Shown here: positions 18,095 to 28,375 of the stretch, piece by piece
Numbering within the stretch: the first letter of the stretch is position 1
Layout: each line of letters begins with the position of its first letter
Assembly (NCBI GenBank): GCA_044230205.1
Contig: JBGARN010000004.1
Coordinates: forward strand, 1-64,000
Length of the DNA stretch: 64,000 bases
Source of the DNA: JAEUTH01 sp044230205
GTDB taxonomy: Bacteria; Bacteroidota; Bacteroidia; AKYH767-A; OLB10
Reading direction: 5' to 3'
The notes under the pieces: generated by a model
Databases searched by the model: none
Told to the model about the DNA's origin: nothing
What the model saw: the letters and a program-made list of their open reading frames with translations, nothing else
Program-made: the position numbers and the translations under genes

Positions 18095-21000
18095 ATGAAA
18101 ATCAAACTACATATTCCCTTCTTTTTAATACTGCTGAGTGTTTTTCAATCATATGCACAGCCCTTACCTGTTTTCAATAAAACAGTTTCGGGCACTGGCG
18201 ATAACTCAGATTGGTTTAATGCTATCACCACCGATAATGCCGGAGTAATTTATGCAGCAGGTTATACTTTTAATCAAGGAAAGGATAAAGATTTTTTACT
18301 GGTTAAAATGAATACTGCCGGTTCAGTTTTATGGAGCCGCCAAATTAACGGAGCCGGAAACGGTTTTGATAAAGCTCAATTTGTTGCGCTTGATGGCACA
18401 GGCAATATATATGTATGCGGAGAAAGTGATGGTGGAAGTATCAATCATACCGATATTTTAACAGCAAAGTATGATGCTGCCGGAAATTTGATTTGGTCAG
18501 TAAGTTATAATGCTTCTCTATATAATCAGAATGATGTTCCGTTAGGGATGGTGGTTGATCAGAACGGCAATGTTTTTATAACAGGAAATTCCGACAGGGA
18601 TTCTTCTATTGCCGGTTTAAATGATGATATCATAACGCTTAAATACAATACTTCCGGTGTTCAGCAATGGGCACGGATTTATAATGGTTCAGGCAATGGC
18701 ACAGACAGGGGAACAGCTATTGCTACAGATAATAGCGGGGGATGCGTTATTACCGGAAGAACATTTAACGGAAACAATGATGATGCGATTACTATTAAGT
18801 ACAATGCAGCAGGAGCTGAAGTTTTTAATACACAGTTTGATCGCGGTCTTACCGGAAATGACAGGGGCGAGGCAATTACCATTGACCTGATAGGTAACAT
18901 TTATGTTGCAGGACGTTCGTCCAATAATAACGATGATGACTTTCTTACTATAAAATATGATGCTATTGGCAATGTGCTTTTTGCAGTTTATTACAATAAT
19001 GTTGATAACGACCGTGCTTCACTAATTGCTCTTGATGCTTTCGGAAATATTATTGTTGCCGGGCAAAGTGACAGGATTGGAGGCGGCAATATTAATTATG
19101 ATTATTGTACAGTAAAATATACTTCCACCGGTGTATTTCGCTGGGTAAGGTTTTTAGGTAACGCTGTAAATAATGATGAAGATCCGCATGCACTGGACAC
19201 GGATGCTGCAGGTTCAATTTTTGTTACAGGCAAAAGCGATCAGAATGCATTAGCTGCGGCAACATATAATGATTTTTTAACCGCAAAATATGACTCTGCC
19301 GGCACCCTTACCTGGTCGGTAACAGCAGCCGGTTCTGCAACCAACAGTGATGATATAGCAGAAGGAATGAGTTTTATCGGCACTGACTTATATGTGTGCG
19401 GAAGTAAGCAGAATGCCGGCACACAAAAAGATGCAACCTTAATCAAATATGCCTCCAATGGCAATGTAACATGGGATTATAATTATAATGGTATTGGTGA
19501 TTTCACGGATAAAATTCAGGCAATGGTTACCGATACACTTAACAACGTATATATAACAGGGTATGTTTATATGCCGGAACACAGACGCGATGTTTTTACT
19601 GCAAAAATTGATGCAAACGGCAATCAGGTTTGGATAAAGTATTATGACTTTTCACAGAGTGATGACGAAGGAAAAGGTATTGCACTGGATACAGCAGGAA
19701 ATGTATATGTATGCGGCAATAGTATCGGAAACGGAACAAGTGATGATTATGTGCTGATAAAATATAATAATGCCGGTGACTCCATATGGAGTGTACGGTA
19801 TGATTTTAATTCAGAAGCTGATGTGGCTGTATCTCTCTGCATAAGCAATAACGGAAGCATTTATGTTACAGGTTACAGTGATGCCAACCAATCTTCATTT
19901 ATAACTGATTACGATATTGCTACGTTCAAGGTTAATCCATTGGGCAATATTGTTGATGTTGTTCGCTACGGAAATCCAAATGTTGCCGATCGCGGAGTAA
20001 AGATTGTTACAAATGGCACCATTCTGTTTGTTACAGGACGTGTTACTAATGGAACAAATGAAGATATTGTAACACTAAAATATACCGGGGCACTTAATCA
20101 GAGCTGGAGTGCTGTTTATGCCGGAGCCGCTAACGGTGACGACCAGCCAAGAGATATTACCATTGATGGCACCTCAGTTTATGTAACAGGGCAAACTGCT
20201 AATGCTTCCGGCAATGATGATTACATAACTTTAAAATACAATTCAACCGGGATTCAACAGTGGGTTTCTACTTACAATGGAACCGGAAATTATACTGACC
20301 GTGCCTATGGCATTGCTGCTAATGCCAATGGGATATATGTTACCGGGAGGAGTGCTCCCGGCACCGGTATTGATAGTGCAGATTTTGTTACCCTTTGTTT
20401 AAACAAGACAACAGGTGTAATATCTTGGAGCGATCGTTATAATTATGGATTGCCTGACCGTGCAAATTCAATTGCAATAGCACCTGATGGCAGCATCTTT
20501 GTTACCGGAGAAAGTGTTAGTGCAATTACGGGTAGTGATTTTGCCACTGTTATGTATAACCAAAACGGTAACAGGATTTGGGTTGCCAGGTATGATGGCG
20601 GAATTAACGGAGAGGATGTATCACGCCTGGTAAATGTCAGCAGTACAGGATACTTATATGTTGCAGGTTATGCATCATACAATTCTGCCAATCAGTTTGA
20701 CGGCTCGCTTTTAAAATATTGCCCCACCCCTGCAGCTTCAGCAGGTGCAGATAAATCAATTTGCAAGGGATTATCAACAACATTAAACGGAAGCGGAACC
20801 AGAACTTTTCTGTGGACACCATCAACAGGCTTAAGCAGCAGCACAATTGCAGCCCCAACAGCAAATCCTGCCATTACTACAACCTATATTCTTACAGTTA
20901 CCAATGCAGCAGGATGTACAGCAACAGATACAGTAACAGTAGTGGTAAACAATTTGCCCACAGCAACGATTACCCCGGCAGGAACACAAACGATATGTAA

Positions 21001-21694
21001 CGGAGACAGTTTATTGCTTTCAGCAAATACGGGAACTGGATTAGCATATCAATGGAAAAAAGGTACAGCATCAATTGCCGGAGCAACTTTGCCGACTTAC
21101 AGCGCCAAAGCAGCTGCAACCTATAAAGTATTAGTTACTAATTCATCAGGCTGCACCAAACTATCAGCCGGTACTAAACTCCAGTTTTCACCCGTTGCCA
21201 AAATTACAGCAGGCGGCCCAACAACTTTTTGCAATGGTGACAGTGTAGTTCTATCTGCGCAAGTTGCTGCAGGCTATACCTATCAATGGAAGAAGGGTAC
21301 AGCAAATATTGCAGGAGCCACAGGAGCAACCTATTCGGCAAAAGCTTCAGGAACTTACAAGTGTTTGTTTACAGATAGTAATGGCTGCACAGCTCTGAGC
21401 AGTGGTATTGTGGTGACGGTAAATTGCAGGACAGCTGCAGTTTCAAATTCTGTTTTCAATGTGAATGTAACACCCAATCCATTTAAAGACATTATGCAGG
21501 TGTCGCTGGAGTCAACTTCAACTGATCTCTTTACAATAGAAATATATGATGCAGTGGGCAAAATGATGCTTAATGAAAAATACCTGTCACCTGAAATTGA
21601 ATACGAAACAGGAAGTGATTTACAACCCGGACTTTATTTTATTAGAATTATTCAGGGTGAAATGATTAAGACATTAAAAGTTGTTAAAAATTAA
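18095..21694 (+). CDS. Giant secreted SBBP beta-propeller/PKD-like protein with T9SS sorting domain
   Basis: 1199 residues. A signal peptide (about 1-21, ending SYAQ) is followed by about 860 residues of SBBP-type repeats of roughly 50-60 residues each, with a recurring core 'D-x-x-GNIYVTGxS' then 'DxxTxKYNxxGxxxW' and 'GxGNxxD', expected to fold as one or more beta-propellers. From about residue 870 three Ig/PKD-like modules follow, each starting with a Cys (SICKG, TICNG, TFCNG) and containing Y-Q-WKKGTA. The last ~80 residues (VNVTPNPFKDIMQV) are a T9SS type A sorting domain. It is the first gene of a plus-strand run, 20 bp before its paralogue. Role unknown; surface binding or scaffolding is the safest guess. 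Confidence 0.85.
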   Translation: MKIKLHIPFFLILLSVFQSYAQPLPVFNKTVSGTGDNSDWFNAITTDNAGVIYAAGYTFNQGKDKDFLLVKMNTAGSVLWSRQINGAGNGFDKAQFVALDGTGNIYVCGESDGGSINHTDILTAKYDAAGNLIWSVSYNASLYNQNDVPLGMVVDQNGNVFITGNSDRDSSIAGLNDDIITLKYNTSGVQQWARIYNGSGNGTDRGTAIATDNSGGCVITGRTFNGNNDDAITIKYNAAGAEVFNTQFDRGLTGNDRGEAITIDLIGNIYVAGRSSNNNDDDFLTIKYDAIGNVLFAVYYNNVDNDRASLIALDAFGNIIVAGQSDRIGGGNINYDYCTVKYTSTGVFRWVRFLGNAVNNDEDPHALDTDAAGSIFVTGKSDQNALAAATYNDFLTAKYDSAGTLTWSVTAAGSATNSDDIAEGMSFIGTDLYVCGSKQNAGTQKDATLIKYASNGNVTWDYNYNGIGDFTDKIQAMVTDTLNNVYITGYVYMPEHRRDVFTAKIDANGNQVWIKYYDFSQSDDEGKGIALDTAGNVYVCGNSIGNGTSDDYVLIKYNNAGDSIWSVRYDFNSEADVAVSLCISNNGSIYVTGYSDANQSSFITDYDIATFKVNPLGNIVDVVRYGNPNVADRGVKIVTNGTILFVTGRVTNGTNEDIVTLKYTGALNQSWSAVYAGAANGDDQPRDITIDGTSVYVTGQTANASGNDDYITLKYNSTGIQQWVSTYNGTGNYTDRAYGIAANANGIYVTGRSAPGTGIDSADFVTLCLNKTTGVISWSDRYNYGLPDRANSIAIAPDGSIFVTGESVSAITGSDFATVMYNQNGNRIWVARYDGGINGEDVSRLVNVSSTGYLYVAGYASYNSANQFDGSLLKYCPTPAASAGADKSICKGLSTTLNGSGTRTFLWTPSTGLSSSTIAAPTANPAITTTYILTVTNAAGCTATDTVTVVVNNLPTATITPAGTQTICNGDSLLLSANTGTGLAYQWKKGTASIAGATLPTYSAKAAATYKVLVTNSSGCTKLSAGTKLQFSPVAKITAGGPTTFCNGDSVVLSAQVAAGYTYQWKKGTANIAGATGATYSAKASGTYKCLFTDSNGCTALSSGIVVTVNCRTAAVSNSVFNVNVTPNPFKDIMQVSLESTSTDLFTIEIYDAVGKMMLNEKYLSPEIEYETGSDLQPGLYFIRIIQGEMIKTLKVVKN

Positions 21695-21714
21695 AACCGG
21701 GTTATCCTATCAAA

Positions 21715-24612
21715 ATGAAAAAAATTATCATCATAATAATTGTGCTTATAACATTCAGTAATCTGCAAGCCCAGATCGCTCAGCAATGGATTTCAACATT
21801 TAATGGATCTGGTGATTATACGGACCGTTTCACTTGTATTGCTGCTGATAATTTAGGAAATATTGTAGCAGGAGGATCAACAGTTAACATTAACCAAAAC
21901 CGCGACTATTTAATTTTAAAAATGGATGCATCAGGAGTAGTGTTATGGAGAACTGAATTTAATGCTCCCGGAAACGGACCTGATGAAATTACTGCAATAG
22001 AAATTGATCCCAACGGATTTATATACGTTACCGGATTCGGAAAAAGTAATGATGCAGGAAATGATTTTCTCACACTTAAACTCGATTTATCCGGTAATAT
22101 CATCTGGCAAAACATGTATGATTCACCTTTTCATCAGTACGACCAGGCTAATTCAATAGCGCTCGACAATGCGGGGAATGTTTACGTTACCGGGCAAGGG
22201 GACAGAGACTCAACCACTGTAACTAATGATGATTATATTACTATTAAATATAACAACAGCGGGGCTCAGCAATGGGTGCAGCAATTCAATGGACTGGGAA
22301 ATGCAACAGACAGGGCAGTAAAAGTGGTAACCGATAATTCAGGTAATTGTTATGTAACAGGGCGAAGCAATAATGGAAACAATGATGACTTTGTAACAAT
22401 TAAGTATGACGCCAATGGAGTTCAGCAATTTTTAAAGTATGGCGACCGAAATAATAACGACCGGGCAACCTCTATGGCAACAGATCATTCTTCTTTTATT
22501 GTAGTTACCGGCAGAAGCGGTAACGCTAATGATGATGATTATTACACCATTAAGTATGATCTTACCGGAAGTCAGATTTGGGCAAAAGCTTTTGATTTTG
22601 TTGATGATGACAGAAGTACGGCTGTTGCAATCGATCCATCAGGTAATGTATATGTAACTGGTCAAAGTGATCAGGATGCAACTCCATTCCGTAACTGGAA
22701 TTACAGAACAATTAAATATAACAGTGTTGGAAATATTGTGTGGAACCAGACCTATGACGGAGCCGCGGCTAATGATGATATTCCTACTTCAATTTTTGTT
22801 AACTCAAATGGCGCAGTCTATGTAACCGGGCAGAGCGATAGCGATCCAACCCCGCTTACCTCCAACGACATTGTTACCTTAAAATACTCTACTGCCGGTG
22901 TTCAAACCTGGGTTGATACCTATGCAGGTGCAGCCGGCAAGGAGGATGTTGGAAATGCAGTAACCGAAAACTCAGGTGGAAATTGTTTTATAACAGGATT
23001 TACAGAGGATGCCAGTGAGCAAAGCAATGGTCTTATTGTTAAATACAGTAATACCGGCTCATCACTTTTTAATTACACGTTTAATGGTATTGGTGATAAC
23101 TCTGATAACATCAGGAGCATAGCAGTTGACCAGGCAGGAAACGTATACGAAGCGGGTTATTCTGTGTCAAAACTTGCAGACAGGAATTACACTGTATTAA
23201 AAATTAATTCGGTTGGTGATACCGTATGGACCAGGCAGGTGGATGGCACATCACCCGGAAGTGATGACGAAGCATATGCTATTGCAATTGATAACGGTGG
23301 TAATATTATTACCGGTGGTTTTGTAAAGAACAGTGGCACCAGCAGCGATTACCAGGTTATTAAGTTTAATACAAATGGTGATACCCTATGGACCTATTTG
23401 TATGATTCACCTGTTCATGAAACTGACAGGGGTTATGCTATGCAACTGGATGCATCAGGCAACATTTATATTACCGGACGCTCAGATGCTGATCCATCAA
23501 TTCTGTCAAATGATAATTGCGTTACCATAAAATTAAATAACAACGGCCTACAGCAATGGGTATCTGCTTATGCATCGCCAGGCAACTTTAATGAAAGAGG
23601 AACTATTATTCAGGTTTCGCCTTCAGGCAATGTTTATGTAGCAGGACGAACCTTTAATGGAACCAACGATGATATTTTGGTTTTGAAATATGACAATAAC
23701 GGTGCACAGCAGTGGGTTCAAACATACAATGGTGGTAACGGTGACGATGTGCCCAGAGATATGTTGATAGATGCCAATGAAAATATTTATATAACAGGTG
23801 AAAGTGCAGGCACTATTGATACTGTTTTTGATTATGTAACATTAAAGTATAACTCAGCAGGTTCACAGCAATGGGCCAACCGTTATGACGGAGCCGGTCA
23901 GAATGATTTTGCAGAAGGCATTGCATCAGATAATGCTGGAAATATAATTGTAACTGGATATAGTGATATTGATGCCGGTACTGACACAAGTTATAATGTA
24001 GTAACCATAAAATATGATGGATCTGGAAATGTAGTTTGGACTCAGCCTTATGATTTCGGTTTGAATTTAAACGACATTTCCGATGCCATCGCCACAGATG
24101 CTTTTGGAAATATTTATGTGGCTGCTCATACCAATAAAGGTTCAGCTGCAGATCCTGATTACGATATGTTGCTGCTGAGGTACAACACCAATGGTGTATT
24201 ATCATGGAATGCATTAGCCCAGGGAACTGCAGACAGTATTGATGTGCCTAATATTGTTAGTGTAATTGGTAATGATATTTACATGGCAGGAAGTTTTACC
24301 AACACCAATCAGCAGCGTGATATGGCTTTAATTAAATATAACGGATTCCTGTCTGTTGAAGAAAATGCAAATTCAGCGGATGACGCTACTGTATTCCCTA
24401 ACCCATTTAAAGATGAAATACAATTTAACCTGAATAATACCAATACAGTTTATCAATTAGAAGTTCGTGATGCCGTTGGAAGAATTATTGTTCAGCAAAG
24501 CATTACAGCCAGTACCCATGTTGATTTCTCATCTTATGAAAGTGGTTTTTATACCTATACTATTTCAGATAGAAATCAAATTATCAAAACAGGAAAATTA
24601 ATTCACCAGTAA
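21715..24612 (+). CDS. Second giant SBBP beta-propeller protein with T9SS sorting domain
   Basis: 965 residues, paralogous to the preceding gene product over the repeat region (shared GNVYVTGQSD, TIKYNNSGAQQW and similar cores) but without the Ig/PKD-like modules. A signal peptide (about 1-20, ending LQAQ) is followed by about 860 residues of SBBP repeats, then a sorting domain starting ATVFPNPFKDEIQF. The tandem arrangement, with only 20 bp between genes, indicates a local duplication followed by gain or loss of the modules ahead of the sorting domain. The next gene starts 26 bp on, so it is probably co-transcribed with the P-loop and ABC genes. Confidence 0.85.
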   Translation: MKKIIIIIIVLITFSNLQAQIAQQWISTFNGSGDYTDRFTCIAADNLGNIVAGGSTVNINQNRDYLILKMDASGVVLWRTEFNAPGNGPDEITAIEIDPNGFIYVTGFGKSNDAGNDFLTLKLDLSGNIIWQNMYDSPFHQYDQANSIALDNAGNVYVTGQGDRDSTTVTNDDYITIKYNNSGAQQWVQQFNGLGNATDRAVKVVTDNSGNCYVTGRSNNGNNDDFVTIKYDANGVQQFLKYGDRNNNDRATSMATDHSSFIVVTGRSGNANDDDYYTIKYDLTGSQIWAKAFDFVDDDRSTAVAIDPSGNVYVTGQSDQDATPFRNWNYRTIKYNSVGNIVWNQTYDGAAANDDIPTSIFVNSNGAVYVTGQSDSDPTPLTSNDIVTLKYSTAGVQTWVDTYAGAAGKEDVGNAVTENSGGNCFITGFTEDASEQSNGLIVKYSNTGSSLFNYTFNGIGDNSDNIRSIAVDQAGNVYEAGYSVSKLADRNYTVLKINSVGDTVWTRQVDGTSPGSDDEAYAIAIDNGGNIITGGFVKNSGTSSDYQVIKFNTNGDTLWTYLYDSPVHETDRGYAMQLDASGNIYITGRSDADPSILSNDNCVTIKLNNNGLQQWVSAYASPGNFNERGTIIQVSPSGNVYVAGRTFNGTNDDILVLKYDNNGAQQWVQTYNGGNGDDVPRDMLIDANENIYITGESAGTIDTVFDYVTLKYNSAGSQQWANRYDGAGQNDFAEGIASDNAGNIIVTGYSDIDAGTDTSYNVVTIKYDGSGNVVWTQPYDFGLNLNDISDAIATDAFGNIYVAAHTNKGSAADPDYDMLLLRYNTNGVLSWNALAQGTADSIDVPNIVSVIGNDIYMAGSFTNTNQQRDMALIKYNGFLSVEENANSADDATVFPNPFKDEIQFNLNNTNTVYQLEVRDAVGRIIVQQSITASTHVDFSSYESGFYTYTISDRNQIIKTGKLIHQ

Positions 24613-24638
24613 ATTCAAATCAAGAAAATCATAGAGCT

Positions 24639-25673
24639 ATGAAAATCAAAAAATCAATTGCCGCAAAAGATATTCAGAACTATACACTGAATTCATCCAT
24701 CAATAATACATATACACCATTAGCGGGTGATGTTGCTGTTTTTGAAATAATTGAAACAGGTAAACACGAAAGTATTCAGTCAGACAGTAAACGTAATGTG
24801 GGAATATTTCCGGGCGATTTAATTATGGCATGTTTTGCTGATCGTTATGCCACATCGCAGTTCGAAGGCTATGTTCCTAATCAGCCAACTGAAATGTTGC
24901 ATATACTTGGTGCCGGTGGTGCTATAGGAATTGTAAAATCCAAAAACTGGTCATTGAAAGATATTGAACCAACATCTGTAAAACTGGTTGGTTATTGTTG
25001 TGATGAAAACAGCAAAGTGATCAATTCTAAATTTTATAATAAAAGAAGAATTAAGTTTAACGGGAGAGTTCCGAATGATGCCAAAATAATTTTATCAATA
25101 GGCTCCACCATGGATAGTGGGAAAACTACCACAGCAGCATTCCTGGCAAGGGGGTTAAAAAAAGGCGATAAAAAAGTGGCCTTTATTAAATTCACGGGTA
25201 CTTCTTATACAAAGGATAAAGACTTTGTATATGATTGCGGAGCTGATGTAGCAATTGATTTTTCTGATATGGGATTTCCTTCCACTTACATGTGCAATAA
25301 AGAAGAATTACTCGATCTGTACCAGTCATTGCTAACCTTGCTTGAGCCTGAAAAGCCTGATTTTATTGTTATGGAAATAGCTGATGGTTTAATGCAGCGT
25401 GAAACAAACTTTCTTTTAAAAGATCGTGAGTTTTTAAACACTATTCACTCTGTGATATTTTCATGTGGCGACAGCCTGGGTGCTTTCTATGGTATTCAAT
25501 ATTTAAATGATCTTGGCATTGTGCCTGCAGCCATAAGCGGTTGTTTTACAATGAGCCCGCTGCTTATTGAGGAAGTAATTGAACACAGCGCTATGCATGT
25601 TCTAAATATCGATCAGTTAATGACCGGAGATTATAATGATCTGTTCATTCGAAATGCACTTAAAGTAGCTTAA
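24639..25673 (+). CDS. P-loop NTPase domain protein, DUF1611/MobB-like
   Basis: 344 residues, no signal peptide, so cytoplasmic. Residues 1-150 are a beta-rich domain (PLAGDVAVFEIIETGKH, GIFPGDLIMACFADRYA) that I do not recognise. The C-terminal half is a P-loop fold with a Walker A variant GSTMDSGKTTT near residues 154-164, then KKVAFIKFTGT and FIVMEIADGLMQRE, resembling the DUF1611 and MobB-type SIMIBI NTPases. No partner domain gives a substrate. The stop overlaps the ABC exporter start by one base (TAATG), indicating translational coupling, so it probably serves the exporter or its cargo (inference). Confidence 0.7.
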   Translation: MKIKKSIAAKDIQNYTLNSSINNTYTPLAGDVAVFEIIETGKHESIQSDSKRNVGIFPGDLIMACFADRYATSQFEGYVPNQPTEMLHILGAGGAIGIVKSKNWSLKDIEPTSVKLVGYCCDENSKVINSKFYNKRRIKFNGRVPNDAKIILSIGSTMDSGKTTTAAFLARGLKKGDKKVAFIKFTGTSYTKDKDFVYDCGADVAIDFSDMGFPSTYMCNKEELLDLYQSLLTLLEPEKPDFIVMEIADGLMQRETNFLLKDREFLNTIHSVIFSCGDSLGAFYGIQYLNDLGIVPAAISGCFTMSPLLIEEVIEHSAMHVLNIDQLMTGDYNDLFIRNALKVA

Positions 25674-27367
25674 TGTTTACCAAAAAATCAATAACTGCTG
25701 ACTTTGTAAAAAAACATAAAACACTTGTAGCGATATCTTTTGCAAGCGGGTTAATCGGATCGTTATTAAATGTTTTTATTCCACTAAGCATTGGTAAATT
25801 TTATGAATTGGTGTTACATACCAATTCAGCAAAAGGAAAACTTTTTGAAGCAGTTGGTATAGAGATCCAAAGCACCACGAGTTTTCTGTATTTTTTTATA
25901 GCCATCATTTTAGCGCGAGCCGTTTTATTGTTTATTCAGAAGTATGCTACCGGAAATATTAATGAAACGTTTTCAAAAAATCTGCGTGAATTATTGTTTT
26001 CGCGGCAAATGGGACAATCGTTAAATGACTTTCAATCAAAGCCTGCCGGGCAATATCTTTTACGTTACAGTGGTGATATGACATCAATCCAGAAATATAT
26101 AGGCGCAGGGGTTATCGGATTTACAAGTGATGTGTTTTTTATGATTACAGCATTCTTTGTTTTAAGCCTGATGAATATGCCACTTACTTTATTAATTATT
26201 GCAGGTATCTGCGCAGGCACTATCATTTATTTTTTATTGGGCAGGTTCATGAAACCTGTTGCATCAGAAAGACGCAATCAAAAATCAGGCTTGCTTCATT
26301 TTGCATCTTCAAGACTGTTTTCATTTTTTACTGTTAAAGCATTCAACCGCGAAACACCTGAGGTAAATGCCTTCAACAAACGATCTGAAAAATTATTTAT
26401 GTCAGGAAAAAGATACCAGGCTTTGAGTGCACTTAATGAATCTTTTCTTCCACTGCTTTTTTTTGGTGTAATGGCTTTGGTATTATATGCTATTCATGAT
26501 GATGCTGCACAACACCGGCTGCTGCTTTCAAAAAGCGATGTTGTTTCTTACATCTTAATGGTTCTTTATATGCAAAGCCCTTTCAAGCGAATTTTGAAAG
26601 TTAATACAGTATGGCAAAATGCTTCGATATCATTCAGCAAACTGATTTCAATTTTGAATATTGATATTGAGAAAAGAGAAGCCGATGAAATGAACGATAA
26701 ACCCAAAGCTACAGTTGCAATGCAGAATGTGTCTTTTGGTTACACCAATAAACAACCTGTAATAAATAATTTTTCATTCACTTTCTTTCCCGGAAACATG
26801 TATGTTATTCATGGAAGCCAGGGTTCAGGCAAAAGCACATTGCTTAAACTGTTATTGAATATATATCATCCGTCAAAAGGAAATATTTTCCTTGATCAAT
26901 ACAACTATAACAAGTTATCTCCTTTTTTTATCAGGAAGCAAATGACATTGGTATCTGATGAAGCTCCGCTGCTGGGCTCAACAGTATTTAAAGCTATAAG
27001 CTACAGTGGCCGCGAAAGCCAGGAAGAAAAAGCAAATAAGGTTTTAGCTCAACTGGATTTTGCATTAAGCGATGAACTAAAAAATCCTGACTTTAAGCTG
27101 GATAATGATGCATCAAACATTTCTAAAGGACAACGTACCATACTTGGTTTTGCACGGGCTTTAAATTCAGGCAAGAAAATATTGCTGCTTGATGAACCTT
27201 TCGTAAATCTTGATGATAGAACTACTGATGGAATAGTGCAATTGCTCAACAGTCTTAAATCAAAAAAAACTATCATCATTGCAGCACACTACATTCCTCA
27301 GTTGCTTGATGTTGACCAGGTAATTGAATTAAATTCAACTAATACAATTGAATATGAGAACTCATAA
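25673..27367 (+). CDS. ABC exporter, membrane and ATPase domains fused
   Basis: 564 residues. Residues 1-310 form a type I exporter membrane domain with about five or six helices (LIGSLLNVFIPLSIGKF, FLYFFIAIILARAVLLF, VFFMITAFFVLSLM, LLFFGVMALVLYAI). The ATPase domain holds Walker A GSQGSGKST near 380, an altered signature ISKGQ (canonical LSGGQ) near 483, Walker B ILLLDEP near 502 and a switch His in IIAAHY. There is no peptidase C39 domain, so it is not a classical double-Gly bacteriocin exporter. Probably a homodimer exporting a lipid, peptide or small molecule. Coupled by 1-bp overlap to the P-loop gene upstream, and it overlaps the lipoprotein gene by 14 bp. Confidence 0.88.
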   Translation: MFTKKSITADFVKKHKTLVAISFASGLIGSLLNVFIPLSIGKFYELVLHTNSAKGKLFEAVGIEIQSTTSFLYFFIAIILARAVLLFIQKYATGNINETFSKNLRELLFSRQMGQSLNDFQSKPAGQYLLRYSGDMTSIQKYIGAGVIGFTSDVFFMITAFFVLSLMNMPLTLLIIAGICAGTIIYFLLGRFMKPVASERRNQKSGLLHFASSRLFSFFTVKAFNRETPEVNAFNKRSEKLFMSGKRYQALSALNESFLPLLFFGVMALVLYAIHDDAAQHRLLLSKSDVVSYILMVLYMQSPFKRILKVNTVWQNASISFSKLISILNIDIEKREADEMNDKPKATVAMQNVSFGYTNKQPVINNFSFTFFPGNMYVIHGSQGSGKSTLLKLLLNIYHPSKGNIFLDQYNYNKLSPFFIRKQMTLVSDEAPLLGSTVFKAISYSGRESQEEKANKVLAQLDFALSDELKNPDFKLDNDASNISKGQRTILGFARALNSGKKILLLDEPFVNLDDRTTDGIVQLLNSLKSKKTIIIAAHYIPQLLDVDQVIELNSTNTIEYENS

Positions 27368-27758
27368 ATTAATTTTTGCCACAATAATTTTAATCCTTAT
27401 GTCATTGATGGCTTGTAAAAAGCAGGAGGGTTCAGGTGGCGATGCATCTATTTACGGAAAGATTCATGTGAAGCATTATAACTCCACATTTACTCAATTT
27501 ATAAGTGAATATCCGGGATCTGATTTGTATGTATATATTATTTACGGTGATGACATCAGTTATGGCCAGCGATTAAAAACAAATTATAATGGAGAGTTTG
27601 AGTTCAAATATCTTTATAAAGGTGATTACAAAGTTTATACTTATTCATTAGACAGTACATTAAATGATCCGTCAGGTAAAATTGCTGTTGTGAAAGATGT
27701 GCACATCAGTGGCAAGAAAGAAAAAGCTGATGCAGGTACATTTGAAATTTTTAACTGA
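27354..27758 (+). CDS. Small lipoprotein in the ABC operon
   Basis: 134 residues from ATG 27354 (a TTG six bases earlier is less likely). The N-terminus MRTHKLIFATIILILMSLMAC ends in a lipobox with Cys21. The rest is beta-rich with a Tyr-rich segment (YPGSDLYVYIIYGDDISYGQ, FKYLYKGDYKVYTYSLDS), similar to a prealbumin/CNA-B-like carrier fold with a YKGDYKVYTYS end strand (tentative). The start lies inside the ABC gene and the stop overlaps the next gene by one base, so it belongs to the operon. Function unknown. Confidence 0.7.
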   Translation: MRTHKLIFATIILILMSLMACKKQEGSGGDASIYGKIHVKHYNSTFTQFISEYPGSDLYVYIIYGDDISYGQRLKTNYNGEFEFKYLYKGDYKVYTYSLDSTLNDPSGKIAVVKDVHISGKKEKADAGTFEIFN

Positions 27759-27793
27759 TGTTATTTCCATTTGAACATTTAATCAAGTTTACA

Positions 27794-28366
27794 ATGATGA
27801 GATCTGATAAAACGCTGTTGATTACGTTATTGCTTTATATTATATCTGTTTCTGCATATAGCCAATCTGCTAATGATATAAGAGAAAGAAATATAAAATC
27901 AGTTTATACCATTACCAACGATCAGCGCAAAGGACAACAGGTTATAAAAAGTAATTTAACCCGTTATGATAGCAAAGGCAATGCTGTGGAGATAATTGAT
28001 TTTAATGCCGACAGTATTATAGTATCGCATGAAAAATTCAAGTACAATAAAAACAATGATGAAATAGAAAACACCATAATAGATTCGCTTGGCAATACAG
28101 TTAAGAAAATAGTGACTGAATATGATAAATGGAAAAATGTAGCAGCAAAATTTACCTATGATAAAAGCGGATTATTAATTGAAAAAACAGCACTCAATTA
28201 TAATAACTCAAATGATAAAACTGATGAAATTACATTTGATAAAGATGGAAAAACTATAAGAAAGATAGTGTATGAATATGATAATAAGGGAATGATGATC
28301 AACAGGAAAACATACAATGAGAAAAACGAGCTCATTTATTCACGGAGTTATTTTTATGAGTACTAG
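27794..28366 (+). CDS. Secreted YD-repeat-like protein
   Basis: 190 residues from ATG 27794, which places a signal peptide (ending SAYSQ) at the N-terminus; a start at 27758 would add 12 residues ahead of it but would give a one-base overlap with the lipoprotein gene (TGATG). The mature part has RHS/YD-like strands: RYDSKGNAVEI, KYNKNNDEIEN, TYDKSGLLIEK, EYDNKGMMINRKTYNEKNEL. This is the MORN/YD 'Y-D-x-x-G' pattern seen in many secreted Bacteroidota proteins. It is too short for a toxin shell. Function unknown. Confidence 0.7.
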   Translation: MMRSDKTLLITLLLYIISVSAYSQSANDIRERNIKSVYTITNDQRKGQQVIKSNLTRYDSKGNAVEIIDFNADSIIVSHEKFKYNKNNDEIENTIIDSLGNTVKKIVTEYDKWKNVAAKFTYDKSGLLIEKTALNYNNSNDKTDEITFDKDGKTIRKIVYEYDNKGMMINRKTYNEKNELIYSRSYFYEY

Positions 28367-28375
28367 TAATTGAAA

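Noticed and set aside
20637..24214. Long antisense ORFs within the SBBP genes
   Set aside because: They arise from the repeated codon pattern of the sense genes and encode His/Tyr/Leu-rich nonsense without start context.
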